Source: an uncultured Planctomycetaceae bacterium (GTDB lineage: Bacteria; Planctomycetota; Planctomycetia; Planctomycetales; Planctomycetaceae). Taken from it: DNA of 64,000 bases. The stretch's first letter is position 1. Each line of letters opens with the position of its first letter. Under the pieces are notes generated by a model. It was given only the letters and a program-made list of their open reading frames with translations, was not told the origin of the DNA and made no database searches. A program made the position numbers and the translations under genes. Location: positions 62,001 through 126,000 of the forward strand of contig CALSLT010000004.1 of assembly GCA_943787265.1 (NCBI GenBank), written 5' to 3'. Shown piece by piece: positions 27,799 through 36,601 of the stretch.

Positions 27799-29574
27799 CT
27801 ATTTACGCGTCAGGATGACTTGATGCGGACCTTGCTGCTTGTCGCCAAAGACAACGTTGGCAGCCAGCGTTATCTTCCCTGCAGGAAGTTTGATCGTCGC
27901 GGTATGCCCTCGGTTCTGACTGGCGGGAATATCGAGGGTCCAATTCGATGTTCGGGCTGATACCGTCGCTTTTCCAGCAGGGTGATCGCCGTTGAAAATC
28001 AGTTCGACCTCGTAGTCACCGGCTTCTGGAGCTTCGAGCAACCACACCCCGTTCGAGTTGCCTGCCCACGGCCGTCCCTGTGTGTGTCGCCAATCCTGGC
28101 GAGTCAGCACGCTCCGTAATTCGTGTTTTGTTCCAATGACGATCCGCGGCGGCGCGAAATTATCTGGCCGCGTCGAGCTGACGTCTTTGAACCACGCTTG
28201 GTAGGCTGCCTTCAGTCGAGCGGTTACCTTTGGACGTTCGCCGGCAAGATCTTTCTGCTGCCTCGGGTCGTCGTTTAAGTTGTAGAGTTCAAGCTTCGGT
28301 TCGCCGGCAAAACTCTCCTTACCAAAGCCGCTCGGATGAACCAGCTTCCACGGATGTTCGTGGATGGCAAAGTGATGAAATTGCTGTGGCTCATTGCCGC
28401 GATGCGTCTGCAGGACGACCTGCCGCTTCGGCCAATTTTTGCTCTCACCAGTTAGCAGTGGCAGAAAGCTACGACCATCCACTTTGTGTCCAGCCGGAAC
28501 ATCGACACTGCAGGCATCCAGAATCGTCGGCAAGAGATCGATGTGTGCACTCAGAGAATCGGAAGTACTGCCAGCCTTGACCTTCGCGGGCCAATGGAAC
28601 AGCAACGGCGAGCGGATGCCGCCATCATCCACGGCGGTTTTCATACCTCGCATGTCACCGACAAATCTCACACTGTTTGGGCCGTTGTCGTTGAGGTAAA
28701 TGACGATCGTATTCTCGAGGATGCCCAGAGCTTTAAGCTTTGCGAATAGTCGTCCCACGTTCTCGTCGATGTTGGTAATCATCGCGGCGATGCGAGCCAG
28801 CTTGTCATTCTCATTCTTGAGCCGCTGAGGGTTGAACTTGTTGATCAGAATCGGGGAGAAGTCGACCTGACTGTACTCGTCGTACAACTCTTTAGGCACG
28901 TCGTGAAACGGACCGTGCGGCGCGTTGGTCGCGATGTAGGTGAAGAAGTTTTCTTTGGCCTTTGCACGCTTGCTGATGAACTCCATCGCTGCGTCGAAAT
29001 AGATGTCCGTGCAATATCCCTTCATCGAAACTTCTTCGCCATTCTTAATCAGCGTCGGATCGGTGTACTTCCCTTCGGCACCGATCGGATCAGACGGCTG
29101 TCCGATCCCGCCGCCTCGATGAACGAGACTGTCCTGAAAACCCTGATCCATCGCTCGGAGCGGGTAGTTATCGCCCATGTGCCACTTGCCGTAGATCCCG
29201 GTCTGATAACCGGCATCGCGTAGAAACTCGGCGAGCGTGACTTCGTCGGTGTCCATCATGGCTCGACCGATGTAGGTATCGATGCAGCGAGTTCGATAGT
29301 TGTAGCGGCCGGTCATCAGACAGGCTCGAGTCGGAGCACAGACCGGGCTGACGTAGAATCTGCTGAGGAAGCCACCACGTTTGTGCATGGCATCCAGTTC
29401 AGGCGTTCTGATGATCGAGTTGCCCATGAACCCGTAGTCGCCACCGCCCTGATCGTCGCTCATGATGACAATCACGTTCGGACGCTCAGCCGCGTGGACC
29501 GTCGAATAAGAACATCCCAGCAGCAGTGCGATGATGGATGCGATCTTTGCCGACGGCTTCAAGACACTTTTCAT
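27799..29574 (-). CDS. Secreted arylsulfatase-type sulfatase
   Basis: 591 residues. Signal peptide at about 1-28 (LLLGCSYSTVHAAE); an LLGCS box could also act as a weak lipobox. Sulfatase core: VIVIMSDDQGGGDYG with the metal-binding DD, formylglycine motif CAPTR (SPVCAPTRACLMTGRYN), GKWHMGD, and IYLNDNGPNS with the metal-site DN. The C-terminal 110 residues form a beta-rich extra domain (WLLEAPEAGDYEVELIFNGDHPAG) of the kind used for sugar binding. It acts outside the cytoplasm. Its stop codon is one base from that of the M56 gene on the other strand. Confidence 0.93.
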   Translation of the reverse strand: MKSVLKPSAKIASIIALLLGCSYSTVHAAERPNVIVIMSDDQGGGDYGFMGNSIIRTPELDAMHKRGGFLSRFYVSPVCAPTRACLMTGRYNYRTRCIDTYIGRAMMDTDEVTLAEFLRDAGYQTGIYGKWHMGDNYPLRAMDQGFQDSLVHRGGGIGQPSDPIGAEGKYTDPTLIKNGEEVSMKGYCTDIYFDAAMEFISKRAKAKENFFTYIATNAPHGPFHDVPKELYDEYSQVDFSPILINKFNPQRLKNENDKLARIAAMITNIDENVGRLFAKLKALGILENTIVIYLNDNGPNSVRFVGDMRGMKTAVDDGGIRSPLLFHWPAKVKAGSTSDSLSAHIDLLPTILDACSVDVPAGHKVDGRSFLPLLTGESKNWPKRQVVLQTHRGNEPQQFHHFAIHEHPWKLVHPSGFGKESFAGEPKLELYNLNDDPRQQKDLAGERPKVTARLKAAYQAWFKDVSSTRPDNFAPPRIVIGTKHELRSVLTRQDWRHTQGRPWAGNSNGVWLLEAPEAGDYEVELIFNGDHPAGKATVSARTSNWTLDIPASQNRGHTATIKLPAGKITLAANVVFGDKQQGPHQVILTRK

Positions 29575-29668
29575 CGGAGTTTCTCTTCAGGTTCAAGATT
29601 CAACAGGGGGGTGCTCCGCGGAGTTCTATCGAAACCAGAACCGTTTTCGTAGGCCCGGCTTCTGATGA

Positions 29669-30643
29669 TTATTCTCGATACTGCTCAAGAATCCCTGGCA
29701 AGGTCGCCAGATCAAGGTTTCCGCCGGACAGGACTCCGACGACCTTCTTCCCGGTGAATCGCGATCGCTCTTTCCACGTCGCAGCGAGCGTTGCAGCGCC
29801 GGCACCTTCGGCCAGATTGTGAGTGTGTTCGAGGAGCCAATAGACGGCCTGCCGCATTTCGTCGTCGCTGACCAGGATCACATCGTCAAGCAATTCGTTC
29901 ATAATGCCAAGCGTCATCTCAGCGGGCACTCGCGTCGCGACACCCTCGGCCCAGGTGTTGCATGGGAAGTCGGTTCCAATCTGGCCGTTCTTCCAGGACA
30001 TGGCAACCGCCGGAGCTCCCTCAGCCTGCACGCCGATAATCTGTGTTTCGGGGTGAAGGTGTTTGGCGACGATGCACGTACTGGCCGTCCCGCTTCCCAG
30101 ACCGATGGGCACAAGGATCACATCCGGGTCTGGCAACTCGTCAAAAATCTCAACGGTCATCGAGCCGACGCCTGCGATCAGCTTTGGCTCGTTTGCTGAG
30201 TGAACGTATCGAAGTCCCGATTGAGCAAGTTCCGTCTCGACGTACGTTCGGGCTTCGTCAAAGTCTCGACCGTGTTCAATCAGCTTCGCTCCGAGTCGCC
30301 GAATTGCCACGCACTTACCAGGGTTGATCCCAGCCGGAACGACGATCGTGCATTCGACTCCAAATTTCCGGGCGGCATACGCAAGCGACTGACCGTGATT
30401 CCCGGTCGAACAACCAAGTATGCCGGCCGCGCGTTCTTCGTCCGTCAGCGTCGATACCAGATTAATGCCGCCGCGAATTTTGAAGGCACCGACAGGCTGA
30501 TGATTCTCGTGCTTAACGAAATAGTTGCAGCCAAGCAGTTCGCTCAGCCCAGACCATTCAAACAAAGCTGTCGGCTTCAGAACTGACCGAACACGCGGCA
30601 GGGCTTCAATAACGTCTTCGTACGAAACTGGCAGGTCCGACAT
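29669..30643 (-). CDS. Threonine/serine dehydratase-like PLP enzyme
   Basis: 324 residues from the ATG at 30643 with GGAG six bases upstream; a GTG one codon earlier is possible. Fold type II PLP enzyme: the cofactor lysine is in PVGAFKIRGG, the substrate-phosphate/amino loop is CSTGNHGQSLAYAARKFG, and the glycine-rich PLP-phosphate site is IGLGSGTAS. Most likely threonine ammonia-lyase (threonine to 2-oxobutanoate, first step of isoleucine synthesis) or the related serine dehydratase; no ACT regulatory domain is present, so it resembles the catabolic short form. Cytoplasmic. Confidence 0.9.
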   Translation of the reverse strand: MSDLPVSYEDVIEALPRVRSVLKPTALFEWSGLSELLGCNYFVKHENHQPVGAFKIRGGINLVSTLTDEERAAGILGCSTGNHGQSLAYAARKFGVECTIVVPAGINPGKCVAIRRLGAKLIEHGRDFDEARTYVETELAQSGLRYVHSANEPKLIAGVGSMTVEIFDELPDPDVILVPIGLGSGTASTCIVAKHLHPETQIIGVQAEGAPAVAMSWKNGQIGTDFPCNTWAEGVATRVPAEMTLGIMNELLDDVILVSDDEMRQAVYWLLEHTHNLAEGAGAATLAATWKERSRFTGKKVVGVLSGGNLDLATLPGILEQYRE

Positions 30644-30684
30644 CACAGGCTCCGAGGTTCAAAGCATCTCATTCCAAATAAGAA

Positions 30685-30757
30685 AACCACAGAGACACAG
30701 AGGCCACAGAGTGAGTTCAGGCCAAGTCAACTCTGTGTTCTCTGTGCTTCTGTGGTT
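30685..30757. repeat. Inverted repeat, ACAGAG type
   Basis: Imperfect inverted repeat with arms AACCACAGAGACACAGAG and its near complement ending TTCTGTGGTT. Similar elements with this ACAGAG theme are widespread in bacterial genomes. Lies between the dehydratase and FG-GAP genes. Confidence 0.7.
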
Positions 30758-30776
30758 AGATCGACCGAAGTATCTG

Positions 30777-31931
30777 CTACTTCCTCGGATTCTCGTACCA
30801 GACGACGTTTTCGCTTTGCTGGCCAGCGATTAGCAGATCGAGGTCTTTGTCCAGATCGATGTCGACTGCCCGGATGTCGTAAGCCGCCTGTTCCGTCGCG
30901 ACGATGTGAGTCTTGAAGTTTCCTTTGCCGTCATTTTCGAACCATGCGGCAATCTGGCTTCCGTAGGCACACGTCGCGGCGTCGATGTCGCCGTCGTCGT
31001 CCATGTCGACAACCTGAAGGCAGTGAGGGAATTCCAAGTCCGGGTTGATGTCGTGAATCTTCCAGGTAGGAGCTTCAAACCAGATGACACCCAGGCCGTG
31101 GCCGCGAGTCGCGATGAAGTCGACTTTTCCGTCGCCGTTGACATCGGCCTGCTGGATGCAGGTTGCTCCGGGATGCTTGCCGGGAAGTTCATGCCGAGTG
31201 AACGGTTTCGTAGGATCGTTGGACGCTTCCCACCAGTAAAACCATTCGCCCATGCCGGACGGGTCCTGAGCACCGCCTTTGGCACCCATCGCAATGTCCG
31301 CTCGGCCGTCACCGTTGACATCGCCGATGCCAAGGTAATGACTCAACCCCGGAGCGTCGTTACGAGCAAAGATGTGGCGTTCCCAGGACTTTGCTTTTCG
31401 AGGCTTCCTGGGAACCTTCAACCACGCGCCGGAGTTGGGGAACGCTCCAACCGGTTGCGCACTGTTCGCAAGCAGGTCGACTTTTCCATCGCCATCGACA
31501 TCGCCTTTGAGCAGGCCGTGAATTCCGTTGATCTCCTGATCGGCGATGCGGACTTTCCAGACTCCAGCCGTCGGATTCTTTGGACATTCCAACCAGGCAA
31601 CCAGACCGGGCTTATAGCGTGCTCCGATGAAATCTTCGTCACCGTCTCCGTCAACGTCGAAATGTTCGCTGTGGATAAACCCGTGCCCCTTCGTTTCATC
31701 GATAATGTGTTCGTTCCACTTCGGAGCGACGAACAATCGAGTCTTGCCTCCGCTGTTGCTGATGATGTCTGGCTTGCCGTCACCGGTAAAGTCGGCAGCG
31801 ACGGCTGTGTTGCAACGTTCTCCTTCATGGACAACATGCTTCTTCCACGGCTTGTCGTCGGCGCTGCCCGAAACTGCTGAGAAGACGAATAACGCAAGAC
31901 TCGTCGCGATGATCAGGTGGCGAAAGGACAT
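30777..31931 (-). CDS. Secreted FG-GAP/VCBS beta-propeller protein
   Basis: 384 residues from the ATG at 31931 (CCGGAG upstream); a longer frame to 32003 crosses an inverted repeat and is unlikely. Signal peptide at 1-22 (FVFSAVSGSADD). At least six FG-GAP-type calcium-binding repeats are visible from spaced D-x-[DN]-x-D-G motifs: DFTGDGKPD, DVDGDGDED, DVDGDGKVD, DVNGDGRAD, DVNGDGKVD, DMDDDGDID, and DIDLDKDLD. These fold into a seven-bladed propeller, usually used for binding. Enzymatic function not visible; function unknown. Extracytoplasmic. Confidence 0.9.
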   Translation of the reverse strand: MSFRHLIIATSLALFVFSAVSGSADDKPWKKHVVHEGERCNTAVAADFTGDGKPDIISNSGGKTRLFVAPKWNEHIIDETKGHGFIHSEHFDVDGDGDEDFIGARYKPGLVAWLECPKNPTAGVWKVRIADQEINGIHGLLKGDVDGDGKVDLLANSAQPVGAFPNSGAWLKVPRKPRKAKSWERHIFARNDAPGLSHYLGIGDVNGDGRADIAMGAKGGAQDPSGMGEWFYWWEASNDPTKPFTRHELPGKHPGATCIQQADVNGDGKVDFIATRGHGLGVIWFEAPTWKIHDINPDLEFPHCLQVVDMDDDGDIDAATCAYGSQIAAWFENDGKGNFKTHIVATEQAAYDIRAVDIDLDKDLDLLIAGQQSENVVWYENPRK

Positions 31932-31988
31932 AACACGGATACTCCGGAAGGATTCTTTGATTAGCAGGGATGGTGCTCGGAATCTTTC

Positions 31989-32050
31989 AACCACTAAAGA
32001 CACGAAATAAAATCATCCTCAATTTCGTATCTTTAGTGTATTTCGTGGTT
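31989..32050. repeat. Inverted repeat, AAAGACACGAAAT type
   Basis: Left arm AACCACTAAAGACACGAAATA and right arm with TTTCGTATCTTTAGTG and TTTCGTGGTT. The right-hand half matches a widely seen AACCACGAAATACACTAAAGA repeat in reverse. Sits between the FG-GAP gene and the symporter. Confidence 0.7.
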
Positions 32051-32079
32051 GAGAATTTCTCGGGCACTGATTCGTAAAC

Positions 32080-33600
32080 TCAATCTCGGTGGTGATCAGG
32101 GAAGAATTTCTGGAGCGTTTCATCACTGGGACGTTTTGTAATCAGAGAGACACCGATCAAGGCGATCGTTGAGGCGGCGACCAGAGTTACGATCTGATGC
32201 TGACCGAGAAAACTGTAGTGAGTGTTGTTGCCCCACTCGGCGTCTCGCAGAAGAGCGATCCAAACGGCGGCTGTCGTGATGATTGATGCGTACGTTCCGG
32301 TTTTGGTCAGGCCTCGCCAGTAAAGGGCCGCGACAATCACCGGGAACAAGGCTGAGAATGCGCTGAAGCACCAGATGCCCAGGTTGAAGATGCTGACGTT
32401 TTTCGCCGTGGCTGCCAGCAGGGCGAGTCCGTAGCAAACGGCGACGATCGCGACGACAAAGAGACGGGCGTAGAGAATAGATTGTTTTTCGTCACCGTCG
32501 CGACGACCGAGGATGTCTCGTGTGAACATCGTGCCGAGACACAAAAACTGGCTGTCGAGTGACGACATAATCGCAGCGAGAATTCCGGCGGTCAGCAGCC
32601 CCGACAAAACCTCGCCCGAGTGTTCGTTGACCAGGTATCCAAGTATTTTTGACGATGGCAGCCCTTCGGGGATGCCGACTGACGCTGCGGATGCCCAGGT
32701 TCCGATCAGCACGCACGGAGCCCAGACAATCATTACGAACAGCGGATGGACGACGATCGGCAATTTAAAGGCGTTAGCGTCTCGCGCGGTCAGCCAGTGC
32801 TGAAAGATGTGAGGGAACATTCCAATTGAAAAAGGAATGAGCAGGAACGCGAAGTAGATTCGGTGCGGCATCGCTTCTCGCGAAAGTTTGGCGGGAACGA
32901 CTGCGTTGCTGGCGGCCTGCATGCTTTCGAAGAAGCCGTCCTTCCCACCGATCCCTTTGACCAGAACAAAGAAGGTGATCACGCCTAACGCCATGAAGAC
33001 GGTTGTCTGAAATGCGTTGGCCCAGGCGGTTCCTCGCATGCCTCCGAAGAAGACATAGGTAAGAACGACTCCGCAGATAACGAGCGACCCAAGCCACGGC
33101 GGAATCCCACCGCCCGAACTCGCGAACGCTTCGGGAAACACGCCCTGGGTGACTGCGTTGATCGTGCCACCAGCCCCCAGAATTCCAATCAGGACGTAGG
33201 GGATGACAAAACCGACGACGACGGGAAACAACACCCAGCCGATTCGCTGACTGTCCAGCCGGTCTTTGAAATATTCGATCTGAGTCGAATAGCCGTGCGT
33301 TTTGCCGAGTTGCCAGACCTTCAAACCGATCATGAAAAAACATAGCGGATGGAGCAGGGCACTCGACGAAGCCATCAGACCATAAACGCCGATGCCGGCA
33401 ACAAACGACTTGCCTGTCGACCCGACCAGCGAGAATGACGTCATCGTCGTGCCGAAGAGCGACATCAGCAGCAGAAACGGACCGATCGAATGGCTGGCCA
33501 GCATGTAGTCGAGGCTCGTGCCGCGGAACAGCCGGTTCGAGCTGACTCCGAGCAGCAGAAGAATGACCAGATAGATTCCGATGATCGTGAGCGATGTCAT
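32080..33600 (-). CDS. Sodium:solute symporter (SSS family)
   Basis: 506 residues, about 13 hydrophobic helices. SSS features: LFGTTMTSFSLVGSTGKSFVAG near the N terminus, the conserved Gly-rich VLTYVFFGGMRGTAWANAFQT, and LTAGILAAIMSSLDSQFLCLGTMFTRDI, which matches the SSS signature around TM8-9 with its Na-site serines. Couples Na+ influx to uptake of an unknown solute (related members carry pantothenate, proline, sialic acid or short acids). Overlaps by four bases the start of the DUF3311 gene's stop, so the two are coupled. Confidence 0.93.
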   Translation of the reverse strand: MTSLTIIGIYLVILLLLGVSSNRLFRGTSLDYMLASHSIGPFLLLMSLFGTTMTSFSLVGSTGKSFVAGIGVYGLMASSSALLHPLCFFMIGLKVWQLGKTHGYSTQIEYFKDRLDSQRIGWVLFPVVVGFVIPYVLIGILGAGGTINAVTQGVFPEAFASSGGGIPPWLGSLVICGVVLTYVFFGGMRGTAWANAFQTTVFMALGVITFFVLVKGIGGKDGFFESMQAASNAVVPAKLSREAMPHRIYFAFLLIPFSIGMFPHIFQHWLTARDANAFKLPIVVHPLFVMIVWAPCVLIGTWASAASVGIPEGLPSSKILGYLVNEHSGEVLSGLLTAGILAAIMSSLDSQFLCLGTMFTRDILGRRDGDEKQSILYARLFVVAIVAVCYGLALLAATAKNVSIFNLGIWCFSAFSALFPVIVAALYWRGLTKTGTYASIITTAAVWIALLRDAEWGNNTHYSFLGQHQIVTLVAASTIALIGVSLITKRPSDETLQKFFPDHHRD

Positions 33601-33842
33601 GCCTGCGGTGCCTCCGCAGAATCACCAGCACTACCAGTTGACAGTTGCTCGTCTGCCAACTCGGAAGGCCATGCACACTTCACGACAAACAGCCAGAACC
33701 CGGCAGCGACTATCGACAGGCCGACGTGGTACAGCAATCCGATCGGGAACCATCCCGCAACGAGTGTTGGGTCATCCCAGAACCAGAAGTCGTGATGCAG
33801 AATCACGAGCAGTGCCAGCAACGGCCAAACGAATTTTCTCAT
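33597..33842 (-). CDS. DUF3311 small membrane protein, symporter partner
   Basis: 81 residues, two hydrophobic helices: PLLALLVILHHDFWFWDD and GLLYHVGLSIVAAGFWLFVVKCAW, then a hydrophilic tail. This is the DUF3311 pattern, in which a two-helix protein is nearly always encoded next to an SSS-type symporter and is thought to be its accessory subunit. Overlaps the symporter gene by four bases and lies upstream of it in the same operon. Confidence 0.88.
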   Translation of the reverse strand: MRKFVWPLLALLVILHHDFWFWDDPTLVAGWFPIGLLYHVGLSIVAAGFWLFVVKCAWPSELADEQLSTGSAGDSAEAPQA

Positions 33843-34148
33843 GGCAGGCGATCAGCAGAAGGTCATCGAGACGTCAAAAAGGCGGAGACTGATTGTTCCG
33901 GGAATCGGGCCGTTGTGCAATCGCCGGAACGGAACGTCTGATCTCGCAGGAATGAACAGTGACTCCAGCTGTTGACCTCACCGCAGCTCGCCGACTTCCT
34001 TCACACCGAGATATTTTCTATCAGCGGCTGCGAACGACCGGCTTAAATTCAGTAATCTCTCATTGAATAGACAAATCGTGGCCCTCAGATGATCCTCTGC
34101 AGACACGCCATTGATAATTCATCTGTCCAAGATGATTCGAAAGAACAT
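33843..34148. other. Divergent intergenic region
   Basis: 306 bases between the symporter operon and the secretion-ATPase operon. The plus-strand frame that begins at 34089 would add 20 residues to the ATPase. No repeat or clear promoter was seen. Confidence 0.4.
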
Positions 34149-35354
34149 ATGCCGTCGTTGAGTGACCGTTACTACGCCGTGCTGGCGACAAAGACTGCCG
34201 GCAAAGCAGCATCGGCGGTTGAGATTGTCGACAGCGTTCTGGAAGCCGCTCGCGAATCCGGGGCGAGCGACGTTCACCTGATTCCAACCGAATCTGGTCT
34301 CGAAGTTCACTGGCGAATCGACGGCGTTCTACACGCCATTGAAACTTTGCGGGAGGAAATCTCGGCGAATGTCGTCTCGCGTTTGAAAGTTCTGGCCGGG
34401 CTGCTGACGTACCGCAGCGAGACTCCGCAGGAAGGCCGCATTCAAAGCTCCGGCGATACTGACGTCGAAATGCGTGTCAGCACGTTCCCGACGATGTTCG
34501 GAGAGAAGGCAGTCGTTCGGCTGTTTGCGGGCTCAGGTCAGTATCAGAGGTTTGAAACTCTTGGTCTGCCGGGCGACATCCAAGCCGGACTGAGTGACCT
34601 GTTGCTGGAATCCGGCGGCGTGATTCTCGATTGCGGACCGGCCGGCAGCGGCAAGACGACGACTATTTATGCCTGTCTTCGAGAATTGGCAGACAAATTT
34701 GGATCGCAGCGGAGTCTTGTCAGTCTGGAAGACCCGATCGAAGCGGTGATTCCCGGAGTTGCTCAGTCGCAAATCAATCCAACGGCGGGCTTTGATTACG
34801 AAACTGGCTTGAAGTCGCTGATGAGGCAGGACCCCGAAGTCATCCTTGTCGGCGAGATTCGAGATCGAGTTGCTGCGGAAACGGTTTTTCAAGCGGCGTT
34901 AACGGGGCATCTGGTCCTGACAACTTTTCATGCAGGCAGCGCGACGGGAGCCATCTGCCGTCTGTCCGACATGGGAATCGAACCTTATCTCTTGCGGACC
35001 GGATTGCTGGGGATTGTTGCTCAGCGACTGGTTCGAAAACTTTGCGAATGCTCAACGGAATCGTCAGAAAGTAGCAACCTGCTGGGCCTTGACCTGGCCA
35101 GCTGTCATGTTCCGGTGGGCTGTGAAAAGTGTCGCGGCACTGGCTATCACGGTCGATTGTTGCTGGCGGAATTTCTTCGAACGGAGTCATCAGATGTGGG
35201 GCGAGCGATTCTGTCTCAAAGCGACGCAGATGAACTTGAGACTCTTGCGGTTTCAGCGGGAATGACAACTCGCTGGGATCGGGCAGTCGAAGCCGTCAAA
35301 AGCGGACAGACCAGCCCCGCAGAAGTACGAAGAGTGTTTGGGTTTTCGCATTAG
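34149..35354 (+). CDS. GspE/PilB-type secretion or pilus ATPase
   Basis: 401 residues from the ATG at 34149; an ATG at 34089 is in frame. Short form of the type II secretion/type IV pilus hexameric ATPase, lacking the larger N-terminal domain. N2-type domain: ASDVHLIPTESGLEVHWRIDGVL. Walker A GPAGSGKTTT, Asp box SLEDPIEA, Walker B SLMRQDPEVILVGEIRD, His box LTTFHAGS. The C-terminal Cys region (CECSTE ... VGCEKCRGTGYHGR) resembles the zinc motif but with altered spacing. First gene of a run that ends at the DUF1559 gene. Confidence 0.92.
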   Translation: MPSLSDRYYAVLATKTAGKAASAVEIVDSVLEAARESGASDVHLIPTESGLEVHWRIDGVLHAIETLREEISANVVSRLKVLAGLLTYRSETPQEGRIQSSGDTDVEMRVSTFPTMFGEKAVVRLFAGSGQYQRFETLGLPGDIQAGLSDLLLESGGVILDCGPAGSGKTTTIYACLRELADKFGSQRSLVSLEDPIEAVIPGVAQSQINPTAGFDYETGLKSLMRQDPEVILVGEIRDRVAAETVFQAALTGHLVLTTFHAGSATGAICRLSDMGIEPYLLRTGLLGIVAQRLVRKLCECSTESSESSNLLGLDLASCHVPVGCEKCRGTGYHGRLLLAEFLRTESSDVGRAILSQSDADELETLAVSAGMTTRWDRAVEAVKSGQTSPAEVRRVFGFSH

Positions 35355-35414
35355 GCTGTCAGTTTTCGGCAATTCAGTTAACCACTTTTTGACAAGGTAT
35401 CAGCAGACCTCGCA

Positions 35415-36545
35415 ATGTCCGATCAACCAGCCAGTAGTGCAGCCTCTGTCCGACTCGAAGAGTTGCTCGCTCTCAACGACGAGATCGGCGCGCTCATTCG
35501 AGCTGGCGTCCCGCTGGACCTCGGGCTGCGTCAGTACGGAATGATCAATCAACCTGGCATTCCGCCCGAATACAGAGAGAGCAACGCGATCTCTACAGCA
35601 CTGGGCCGACTGTCCAGTCGACTTGCCGATCGCATTGCAGCGGGAGATTCACTGCAGGCCGCGATCGACCATGAAGGTGACCATCTGCCCGGCATCTATC
35701 GCGCCGTCGTCGAAGCGGGAATTCGAGCCGGTCGTCTGCCGGAAGCTCTGGAAGCGTTATCAGTCGTCGCCCGAGTTCTCCTGAAACTACATCGGCAGGT
35801 CGTCGCATCGCTGATTTATCCCGCGATTGTGCTGGGGCTTGTCTGGTTAATGTTGATTGCCTTTTCACTGCAGATCTTCCCATGGTTTCTTCACATCTGG
35901 GAATCTCTGCACCTGGAGCGAGGTCTCGCGATCAACATCGTGGCCATGATTCGCGAGACGATGCCGTACTGGGGAATTGGCACTCCAGTTGTCACTGTCG
36001 CCTTGTTTTTCTGGTTGCAGGCTGCCGGTAACCGAAGTAGTGCATCGCCGGCCGGGCGATTAGTCGAAAGTCGGCTGCATCGTTTCGCGTGGATTCCCGG
36101 TGTCGTCCGAAACTACGACTACGCAACGTTTCTCAAAATTCTGGCGTTACTCGTCGAGCACGAAACTCCGCTGCACGAGGCGTTGGTTCTGGCAGGACAC
36201 TCAACCGGCAATCGTCATATCATCAGCGATTCAACAAAGATTGCTCAGCGGATTCAAAACGGCGACTCGCTACAGGAGTCACTCCAACCCGCCACGCGGT
36301 TACCGAAATTCCTTCGCTGGATGCTCCGCTCCGGGGCAGAAAACGGCAAGTTAAACGAAACACTGAAACTGGCAGCAGACGTCTACGAGAAGCGAGCCTC
36401 GCGACGTGCCGAGTTGCTGCGAGTCGTCCTGCCGGTCGTTCTGACTGTCTTTATCGCTGGCGGCGTGACACTGCTTTACGGATTAGTACTGTTTGCCCCC
36501 GTCCGCGAGTTGTACGACAGACTGGGCGCCCCCGTCCTCATGTAA
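35415..36545 (+). CDS. GspF/PilC-like inner-membrane platform protein (first of three)
   Basis: 376 residues. Two T2SF-type repeats: the first around LNDEIGALIRAGVPLDLGL to AVVEAGIRAGRLPEALEALS, then membrane helices (SLIYPAIVLGLVWLMLIAFSL; MPYWGIGTPVVTVALFFWL), then a second repeat with ILALLVEHETPLHEALVLAG and MLRSGAENGKLNETL, and a last helix before the C terminus. It is the platform that couples the ATPase to the pseudopilins. It lacks the N-terminal cytoplasmic 60-residue domain that the next paralogue has. Confidence 0.9.
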   Translation: MSDQPASSAASVRLEELLALNDEIGALIRAGVPLDLGLRQYGMINQPGIPPEYRESNAISTALGRLSSRLADRIAAGDSLQAAIDHEGDHLPGIYRAVVEAGIRAGRLPEALEALSVVARVLLKLHRQVVASLIYPAIVLGLVWLMLIAFSLQIFPWFLHIWESLHLERGLAINIVAMIRETMPYWGIGTPVVTVALFFWLQAAGNRSSASPAGRLVESRLHRFAWIPGVVRNYDYATFLKILALLVEHETPLHEALVLAGHSTGNRHIISDSTKIAQRIQNGDSLQESLQPATRLPKFLRWMLRSGAENGKLNETLKLAADVYEKRASRRAELLRVVLPVVLTVFIAGGVTLLYGLVLFAPVRELYDRLGAPVLM

Positions 36546-36601
36546 GTTTCCTGGCGGCATTTCTGATTTCAATCCTTATTGCGCGACTTTGACAAAGCAG
36601 C

